DNA of 12,289 bases from Stigonema sp964246695 (GTDB taxonomy: Bacteria; Cyanobacteriota; Cyanobacteriia; Cyanobacteriales; Nostocaceae): the NCBI GenBank assembly GCA_964246695.1, contig CAXTSI010000274.1, forward strand, positions 1 through 12,289. The letters run 5' to 3'. Positions 6,667-12,289 of the stretch are shown piece by piece; position 1 is the stretch's first letter; each line of letters opens with the position of its first letter. The translations under genes and the position numbers were made by a program. The notes below the pieces were generated by a model. It was not told the DNA's origin, made no database searches, and saw nothing but the letters and a program-made list of their open reading frames with translations.

Positions 6667-9600
6667 TTATTTAAACAGTTTCAAGAAGTGAAATACAGTG
6701 AGGGGATCGTTGCCATTGTCGGTGGCAGTGGCGGTAAAGTGGGCTAGAGCACCCTCAGTAAAGTTAGTGTCGCCTTTGATTTCCGTAATCGTGGGTGCGA
6801 CGTTGCGAACTTTAACATTTGTCGTGTCGCTTGTTGCTGCCCCATCATTATCTGTGACTGTTAAGGTGGCAGAGTAGGTGCCGTTATGAGTATAGATATG
6901 GGTGGGGGTTAAGTAGTCGGAGGGGACGGTTTGTGAGGGTTGATATTCTAAAGTCGTGCCATCGCCAAAGTCCCACTTAATAGTATGGGTATCTAGTATA
7001 CCAGGGTCGGTGAAGGAGCCTCTGAAGGTGACGCTCTTACCCTGGTCGATTGAAACGTCTGCACCGGCATCAACTGTGGGTGCGACGTTATTCACCTTGA
7101 CGGTGAGGGTATGGAAACTGGAGACACCTTGGGTATCTCTGACGGTGAGGGTTGTGGTGTAGGTGCCGTTATCTGCAAAGATATGGTTGGCAGTTTGACC
7201 GATTGATGGGTCGGTACCGTCGCCAAAGTTCCAGGTGTAGGTGAGGCGATCGCCTGGATCGGTGGCGGTAGCGGTAAAGTTGGTCGTTGCGCCCTCACTA
7301 GTTGTGGTGTTGCCTGTGATTGAGGTGATGGTGGGGGCAACATTATTTACTCGTACTGACACTGTGGCGGGGTCGGAAGTTGTGCCGGACTTGTCTGCAA
7401 CGGTGTAGGTGAAGGTGTCTGTGCCGACAAAAGTCGTGGCGGGGGTGTAAGTAATTGTGCCATCTGGGTTGACCAACACGATACCGTTAGTTGGGGTTGT
7501 CCCAATGGTCAGGGTAAGGGGGTCGATAGTGCTGTTCGCGTCGGTATCGTTGGCGAGGACATTGATGATTGTTGGTTTGGTTTGGTCTGTGGTGGCGGTA
7601 TCGTTGTTGGCAACTGGGGGGATGGGGAGGTCGTTCAGTAATTGTACGTTGTCTATTGTAACTTTAGCGTCGCGTTTGCCGAAACCTAGGAGGTCGAAGT
7701 AGAGGGTGGCGAGGGTACCTGCTTTGATGCCACTTAAATCTACTCTAAAAGTTCTCGGTGAGTGGAGTGAGAGTGCAGTGTTGGCAGCGACTGTTGCTGG
7801 TAGAATTACCTTGTTACTAATATAAGCTTTGCCATCGTGCTGGATGTTGAGGAAGGCGTCGGTAGAGGTGAGTCCAAGTGCTGTATCAACTAGCGATGTT
7901 TTCTCGTTGGCGTCAAGTAGTGCAACTTCTATTGCATCACCTGGTGCTAACGCACTGTCGTCACCGAGAGTGGTATCTTTCAAGGTGAATTGTAGGTATT
8001 TTGCACCTTGGGGGATGGTGAAGGTTTGTTTGAACTCGCTATTTAGTGGTGAGTCTTCTGTCAGGACGGCTTCAAAACTTAGTACCGTTGCTGCACCACG
8101 AGTTGTCCAGCCGTAGTTGGGATCTGTGTCATCGCTGGTATCAAATTTGCCGTTGAGAATGTCAGTTAGGGGTAATGAGATGAGTGGTGCATTTAAGGCA
8201 TCGGGTGAAGCTACATATCTTGCTGTGTTATTACGCGCTGCTGTGATAATCTGAGCATCGAGGGTAGAAGGCAATTTGCGAACGCCCGGGGTGAGGGTTG
8301 GGTTCATTAGATCGTAGGGATAAACCTTAGAATCGAGGTGGCTACCATCTGGTGTAAGGGTGGCGCTGAAGTTGTCACCTACGAATAGTTTAGAATCGTT
8401 GACAGTTTGAATGTGGTGGTCAAAGCCATTGTAGCCATTGATGAAGCCCTCTAGGTGTCCCATTTCGTGGAGGAGGGCGGTGAGGAGGTCGTAGTGACCG
8501 TATGCTGCTGAATCGGGGGTAGCGCGGAAGGCTGTTGTGTTGAGGGTTTGGGAGAATTCGCTGTTGTCAAGAGGCGTGGGGTCGATGAACCAGCCCATGC
8601 CGTTGGCGGTGGGATCAACTTCGATTGTGCCGCCGATGGGGCGACCGCGATCATCGAATTTGGTGATTTGGGCTTCGGCTAGTTGTCCTTTGGGGAGATC
8701 TTTAATTTGGAAAGTGAGATCGAAGGGGTTGCTGGGGTCGAAGAGGGTTTGCCAGAAGTTGAGTGGGTTATCTTTGAATGTGTTATTAGATGCAGGAGTT
8801 GAGTCATGGATGGTGACGAGTTGCTTCAACGGTATAGTACTGGGGAGCGTGACTTTAGCAGGGTTGATTTGAGAGGAGCTTTTATTCGACCCGATAATGG
8901 CAGCAACCCAATATTCAAAGAAGCTATTTTTAAAAGTGCTAATTTGAGTGGGATTGTAGTGTATCATACCGATTTCAGTGGAGCCGACCTGAGCAATGCC
9001 TGTTTGGAGGGGACTAACATCAAGTACGCCAACTTGAGGCGAGCTAATTTGAGTGGTACTAATTTGAGGAATGCTAATTTGGCTGAAACCGATTTGAGTT
9101 TTGCTGATTTGAGGGGTGCTAATTTGGCTAGTGTTGACCTGAGTCGTGCTAACCTGACTGATGCCAACTTGCTGGGTGCTGACTTGAGTTCCATCAGTCA
9201 GGAAGGAACTCTTTTCTGTAATACTACTATGCCAGATGGGAGTATTTATAGTGACTCCAGCAGGGTAATTAAGGTTGAGGAATTGCTCCAACGTTATGCC
9301 CTTGGGGAGAGAAAGTTTTCCGACATAGTTCTGCATTGCGCTAACCTTCAAGAAGTTGATTTGCGTGGCATCAAGCTGGGTGGAGCTTTCTTGAGTAACG
9401 CTAACTTGAGGGGTGCTAACTTGGAAGGGGCTAATTTGAATTACGTCAACTTCTGGGGTGCTAACTTGAGTAGTACCAATCTCGCTGGTACTGAAATGAA
9501 TCATGCCGACTTGAGGGACACCGACTTGAGAGGCGCTGACCTGAACGGCGCTGATATGGTTGGTGTCAACTTGACTGGTGCTAATATGACTGGTGCTTAT

Positions 9601-9870
9601 TGGAAGACGGCTTGGCTGTTGGATGCTATCTTGTGCAACACTATTTGCCCAAATGGGGAAATTGTCGTTGAACGCTGTTTCATTGGTCGTCAACGCCGAA
9701 GCCTCTGTTAAAACAGGCATGTCTTCTACACTGGCTAGAAGAGAGGCTGTGGCGGGTACCCCTTTCAAGGCATTCCTAATATTTTCATTACGAATATTAG
9801 ATAAGAAATTAAAGCTAACACCGCTTGCTCCTTGAGCATTAAGAATATTTTCAAGTTGCCAAAGTTGCAC
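6667..9870 (-). CDS. C-terminal part of giant secreted protein: metalloprotease, jelly-roll, Ig-like and PKD domains
   Basis: 1067 codons from the only in-frame start, a GTG at 9870, but the frame is open back to 10113 and continues the protein encoded at 10074-12289, so this is most likely its 3' part. Residues 54-355 are antisense to a pentapeptide-repeat gene and read as a five-residue repeat (TTQVS, STPQI). From ~375: a zinc-protease-like domain with LLHEMGHLEGF (HEMGH at residues 468-472) and a Met-turn-like DLMNPTLTPGVRKLP; the usual third metzincin ligand is Asn, although FDHH follows. ~570-745: jelly-roll-like domain (AIEVALLDANEKTS, TLYFDLLGFG). ~753-840: Ig-like domain (VANNDTATTDQ, DTFTYTVADKSG). 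~840-1020: two PKD domains (WNFGDGT, WDFGDGT). A third PKD stops at TATDNGNDPLTV followed by eight unrelated residues. Extracellular calcium-dependent proteolysis or matrix binding is inferred. Confidence 0.75.
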   Translation of the reverse strand: MQLWQLENILNAQGASGVSFNFLSNIRNENIRNALKGVPATASLLASVEDMPVLTEASALTTNETAFNDNFPIWANSVAQDSIQQPSRLPISTSHISTSQVDTNHISAVQVSASQVGVPQVGMIHFSTSEIGTTQVSTPEVDVIQISPFQVSTPQVSVTQESSTQLDATQINFLKVSAMQNYVGKLSLPKGITLEQFLNLNYPAGVTINTPIWHSSITEKSSFLTDGTQVSTQQVGISQVSTTQVNTSQISTPQISKTQIGFSQISIPQISTTQISSPQVGVLDVSPLQTGIAQVGSTEIGMIHYNPTQISTFKNSFFEYWVAAIIGSNKSSSQINPAKVTLPSTIPLKQLVTIHDSTPASNNTFKDNPLNFWQTLFDPSNPFDLTFQIKDLPKGQLAEAQITKFDDRGRPIGGTIEVDPTANGMGWFIDPTPLDNSEFSQTLNTTAFRATPDSAAYGHYDLLTALLHEMGHLEGFINGYNGFDHHIQTVNDSKLFVGDNFSATLTPDGSHLDSKVYPYDLMNPTLTPGVRKLPSTLDAQIITAARNNTARYVASPDALNAPLISLPLTDILNGKFDTSDDTDPNYGWTTRGAATVLSFEAVLTEDSPLNSEFKQTFTIPQGAKYLQFTLKDTTLGDDSALAPGDAIEVALLDANEKTSLVDTALGLTSTDAFLNIQHDGKAYISNKVILPATVAANTALSLHSPRTFRVDLSGIKAGTLATLYFDLLGFGKRDAKVTIDNVQLLNDLPIPPVANNDTATTDQTKPTIINVLANDTDANSTIDPLTLTIGTTPTNGIVLVNPDGTITYTPATTFVGTDTFTYTVADKSGTTSDPATVSVRVNNVAPTITSITGNTTTSEGATTNFTATATDPGDRLTYTWNFGDGTDPSIGQTANHIFADNGTYTTTLTVRDTQGVSSFHTLTVKVNNVAPTVDAGADVSIDQGKSVTFRGSFTDPGILDTHTIKWDFGDGTTLEYQPSQTVPSDYLTPTHIYTHNGTYSATLTVTDNDGAATSDTTNVKVRNVAPTITEIKGDTNFTEGALAHFTATATDNGNDPLTVFHFLKLFK
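8794..8798 (+). promoter_or_regulatory. Shine-Dalgarno of the embedded pentapeptide-repeat gene
   Basis: AGGAG ends 7 bases before the ATG at 8806. This is the clearest ribosome-binding site in the window and supports plus-strand translation from inside the minus-strand frame. Confidence 0.65.
8806..9711 (+). CDS. Pentapeptide-repeat protein with two tandem modules
   Basis: 301 residues, ATG with AGGAG 7 bases upstream. Two modules share the same layout: a helix-like cap (DELLQRYSTGERDFS at 4-18; EELLQRYALGERKFS at 158-172), then A(N/D)LxG pentapeptides forming right-handed quadrilateral beta-helices (~45-132 and ~178-265), then a closing motif (CNTTMPDGSI at 138-147; CNTICPNGEI at 277-286). 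All are typical of cyanobacterial pentapeptide proteins, usually soluble and mostly of unknown function; some members elsewhere mimic DNA or act as scaffolds. Synonymous third-base variation (AAT/AAC, GAT/GAC, GCT/GCC) favours this strand as the selected one. The gene lies entirely within, and codon-aligned with, the opposite-strand protease frame. No TTA, CTA or TCA codon occurs, which is why the antisense frame stays open. No promoter or terminator is evident. Confidence 0.88.
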   Translation: MDGDELLQRYSTGERDFSRVDLRGAFIRPDNGSNPIFKEAIFKSANLSGIVVYHTDFSGADLSNACLEGTNIKYANLRRANLSGTNLRNANLAETDLSFADLRGANLASVDLSRANLTDANLLGADLSSISQEGTLFCNTTMPDGSIYSDSSRVIKVEELLQRYALGERKFSDIVLHCANLQEVDLRGIKLGGAFLSNANLRGANLEGANLNYVNFWGANLSSTNLAGTEMNHADLRDTDLRGADLNGADMVGVNLTGANMTGAYWKTAWLLDAILCNTICPNGEIVVERCFIGRQRRSLC

Positions 9871-10073
9871 TCGCCAAGTTTCAGGATTCCGCCACTGTTC
9901 TGCGCTTGTTATTGGAGCTAGATTAAAGCCTAATGAGTTTAGCGGATGGGGAACAGTGACCCATGTTTCAGTTGGTAGAAAGAAAGGCTCTGGTACATTA
10001 GGTGTAATATATGTTTCAACCCGTGCGTTGTTTGTAGTAATATCTACTACATCTAAACCAGGTCTTTCTAGAA

Positions 10074-12289
10074 CTAAAACTGTCGCATCCCCACTACGTC
10101 TACCACAGCTATTTCACCTGACCCCATTAACGGTACGTAAGCAAGATTTGCATTACTAGTGGTTGCAACATATCTGGGTCTATCTTGCTTTTCAGGAGTC
10201 CCCACAGGGATACTAGCTAACAGAAGATTCTCAACACCCGCTTGTTTCACTACTTGTTTGGGATTGAGGGCATTGATTAATTTGACAGTATCACTCAGCG
10301 GATTTACAGTTACAGCCGTCTCAATACATGTTGGTACAGGCACCCTTACTGGCTCACTCTCTTCCTTCACTGGTGTTCCAAGTTGCGAGGTGATTTCCCG
10401 TACAATGGTGAAATTCACGTCGTTGCTGTAGGGGACAAAATCGGGGAGACGGAATTTCAATTTTTCGTTAGGTTCTAGTATTTCAATACCGCTTTGCTCG
10501 TAATCCTTACCACCAAATTTCAAGTCAACTTTCAGGTTTGCCGACTTATCCCCGAAGTTCTGACCTGTTACGCGCAAGAATGCTCCCTGCTTATCATCGA
10601 AGTCCAGCGCTACGTTTTCAATTGTTGGTGTATTTTCGGGGATGACTTGTGGTGGTGGCAAATTGATTACAGCAGTAGGAGTGACACCTGATGTAATTTG
10701 GTCAAGGTTAAGTTTTACACCAGTTAAAGTTGTGTAGGGAAGTCCTACTTTGGGGATGGTTAACACATCTACTGAATCGTTCACCACAGTAGATGTATTA
10801 GATAAGACCATTGCCCCATAAATTAATTCTGCACCAAAAATGCCAGCCGCCGCACCGCCTGCCTTGAACGTTGGATTCTTAAACGACACCATTGAAGCAA
10901 CGCCGCCAACTATTAATGCAATACCCATTAGTCCCATAGGAACAACGGCATCAGGTGAAACAACTGCTTCTACCACAGAATACTTAAACTTTGGCACTTC
11001 AATCCGATAAGAACCCGATCTCTTAGCTCCTTCCCACGGTGGTGATTGTGTACGTATCAACCCATCATTGCCCACCTTACCTGATTCTTCTATTACCCAA
11101 ATGGGTTTCATGATTCCAGTAGTATCTGGCAGTTCCGTTTGGCGCATGAAGAAAACTTCTGTGCCGGGAGCCAATCCGAACGGTGCTGGAATTGCCAATT
11201 GGACGGGGACATCTAGAGGTTTGTCCCCTACATCTAACTTAAATGCTCCAGCAAAGGAGAATTTATCTTCTTCTGGTAATGGCAGTGTCAGTTCTTCTTT
11301 ACTTATCTGCTTAATACTGACAGTGGTATTTTCTTTGAGCGCACCCGGAGCCACCATCACCATTGAGCCATCAAGAGCTTGCACTGCACCACCATTAACT
11401 CCTAAGGTGGCTGAATTTAGATGCGGAATTTCCACCCTTACTGGAAGCACCTTCTCGGCTGCCCCATAAATGACAGTGACATTAGCTACACCATCATGCA
11501 AAGCAGTAATTAGCCCATCTTCACTTACAAGCAATACATCCTTATTGCTGGCGAAGTAGCGAGTGCCAGATAATTTTGTCTTCAGATCTGGTCGATTGGC
11601 GGTAAATCCATAATTACTACTCAGAATCTGCACATCGGCAGCATCGACAACACCATCTCGATTTAAATCGAAGGTACTGTTATAGTTAGCATAAACAAGC
11701 TTACTACCAACTGTATTATCTAATAATTGAGCATCTACACCATCAACCACACCATCATGGTTAACATCACCAGCAACTGAGAGGTGGAGAGAATAAGGAG
11801 TGAGAGAGTCCGTGAGGGAGATTAAATTTAATCCTTCGCGGCTAACTGCATATAAAGCATAGGCGTTAGTTGTATTAACTCTCGTTGTGAGTGGTGTCAA
11901 TCCCTCAATGACTGGTATATTTACCCCACCACCATCAACTTCTACTTCAACTAATACTTTGGATGAAGCTGTCGAGTGAAGTTCGGAATCTCTCAAACTA
12001 AAAGTATAACGATCAGTACCACCATTCGCCAAAGTGCCAGTTGTCGTACTAGAACTAAACGCACTTGCACTACCTAAATCTGCTTTGACTGGCGATATTT
12101 GTGGTGTAGTAGAATAGGTGATCGCATCTCCTGATGTACCTGGAGTCCCTGTTACCAAACTCAGCAAGTGCTGCTTATCCTCTGCATAACCATAACGATG
12201 AGACTCCCCATTCGCCAGATTGCGTGCAGAGACTAAATTTCGTATCGGCTCAATAAATTGGGGTAGCCGAGAAAAATAAAAAGGTTCGC
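10074..12289 (-). CDS. N-terminal part of giant secreted protein (dockerin, BIG2-like, ZU5-like, TIG-like); 5' end outside window
   Basis: The frame is open to the right edge (…GYAEDKQHLLSLVTG), so the TTG at 12167 is not the true start. Numbering from that TTG: beta-sandwich ~45-130; type I dockerin with two calcium loops DVNHDGVVDGVD (134-145) and DLNRDGVVDAAD (167-178); BIG2-like segment ~195-245 (LVSEDGLITALHDG); ZU5-like region ~255-390 (GGAVQALDGSMVMVAPGAL); two hydrophobic stretches (~407-428 with LMGIALIVGGVASM, ~437-456); a TIG/IPT-like domain ~510-577 (LRVTGQNFGDKSA); a propeller-like start ~662-690 (RYVATTSNANLAYVPLMGSG). It ends VVDVVGMRQF at TAG 10074-10076. One extra G after GTAGTGGGG would continue as VVGDATVLVLERPGLDVV straight into the 6667-9870 frame. 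I therefore read it as one frameshifted gene of over 1800 codons. Dockerins bind cohesins; no cohesin is visible here. Confidence 0.8.
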   Translation of the reverse strand, partial: EPFYFSRLPQFIEPIRNLVSARNLANGESHRYGYAEDKQHLLSLVTGTPGTSGDAITYSTTPQISPVKADLGSASAFSSSTTTGTLANGGTDRYTFSLRDSELHSTASSKVLVEVEVDGGGVNIPVIEGLTPLTTRVNTTNAYALYAVSREGLNLISLTDSLTPYSLHLSVAGDVNHDGVVDGVDAQLLDNTVGSKLVYANYNSTFDLNRDGVVDAADVQILSSNYGFTANRPDLKTKLSGTRYFASNKDVLLVSEDGLITALHDGVANVTVIYGAAEKVLPVRVEIPHLNSATLGVNGGAVQALDGSMVMVAPGALKENTTVSIKQISKEELTLPLPEEDKFSFAGAFKLDVGDKPLDVPVQLAIPAPFGLAPGTEVFFMRQTELPDTTGIMKPIWVIEESGKVGNDGLIRTQSPPWEGAKRSGSYRIEVPKFKYSVVEAVVSPDAVVPMGLMGIALIVGGVASMVSFKNPTFKAGGAAAGIFGAELIYGAMVLSNTSTVVNDSVDVLTIPKVGLPYTTLTGVKLNLDQITSGVTPTAVINLPPPQVIPENTPTIENVALDFDDKQGAFLRVTGQNFGDKSANLKVDLKFGGKDYEQSGIEILEPNEKLKFRLPDFVPYSNDVNFTIVREITSQLGTPVKEESEPVRVPVPTCIETAVTVNPLSDTVKLINALNPKQVVKQAGVENLLLASIPVGTPEKQDRPRYVATTSNANLAYVPLMGSGEIAVVDVVGMRQF

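Noticed and set aside
6282..6740. Edge of a developmentally excised element (nifD or fdxN type)
   Set aside because: No recombinase gene and no matching direct repeats were seen at the PKD breakpoint.
308..7253. Six GCGATCGC octamers
   Set aside because: HIP1 is a known, abundant cyanobacterial motif; used only as a taxonomic hint.
10800..10960. Hydrophobic stretches as a membrane anchor
   Set aside because: They are Gly/Ala-rich and lie between beta domains with more extracellular modules on both sides; a membrane span is possible but not supported well enough to call.

Overview
The window looks like chromosomal DNA of a filamentous, probably heterocyst-forming cyanobacterium (Nostoc, Tolypothrix, Scytonema or Calothrix type). 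The evidence is six HIP1 octamers (GCGATCGC at 308, 1447, 2601, 5040, 6598 and 7246), 7-bp tandem repeats (CAACTAA type) of the kind common in Nostocales, interspersed palindromic repeats, a cyanobacterial-type pentapeptide-repeat protein, and very large multidomain secreted proteins with dockerin, Ig-like and PKD modules. No RNA gene, CRISPR array or complete IS element was found.

Layout. 22-360 (-): remnant of a second NxxGxxAF-repeat gene. 369-2960 (-): an intact 863-residue exported repeat protein with an NxxGxxAF half and a half made of seven ~52-residue tandem repeats. 2961-3562: AT-rich intergenic DNA with a strong hairpin and a heptamer array that runs up to the next start codon. 3563-4618 (+): obgE, the ribosome-assembly GTPase, the only clear housekeeping gene. 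4603-4835: a 12-mer/57-bp repeat block with inverted arms, lying between obgE and the convergent ABC-2 permease gene (4841-5959, -). 5960-6281: heptamers and a structured interspersed repeat. 6282-6650 (-): an open frame without a start codon, probably a gene remnant.

6667 to the right edge (-): the wreck, or a sequencing-error-split version, of one very large secreted protein gene. Its first part (10074-12289, open at the window edge) carries a type I dockerin pair, a BIG2-like region, a ZU5-like region, two hydrophobic stretches and a TIG-like domain. Its second part (6667-10113) carries a HEMGH metalloprotease domain, a jelly-roll-like domain, an Ig-like domain and two and a half PKD domains. 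One missing base in a run of four C at 10089-10092 explains the split. The third PKD domain stops abruptly.

The most unusual feature is a pentapeptide-repeat protein gene on the opposite strand (8806-9711, +), with its own Shine-Dalgarno sequence, lying entirely inside the second part and aligned with it codon for codon. The antisense frame stays open through all 301 codons and reads as a five-residue S/T-Q-V/I repeat. It is either an inserted gene that left the host frame open, or a true sense/antisense double-coding segment.

Functionally the window is not one operon. obgE stands alone on the plus strand. The rest is cell-surface or secreted repeat proteins and an export permease, with extensive repeat-driven remodelling and decay. 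No pathway links them with confidence.
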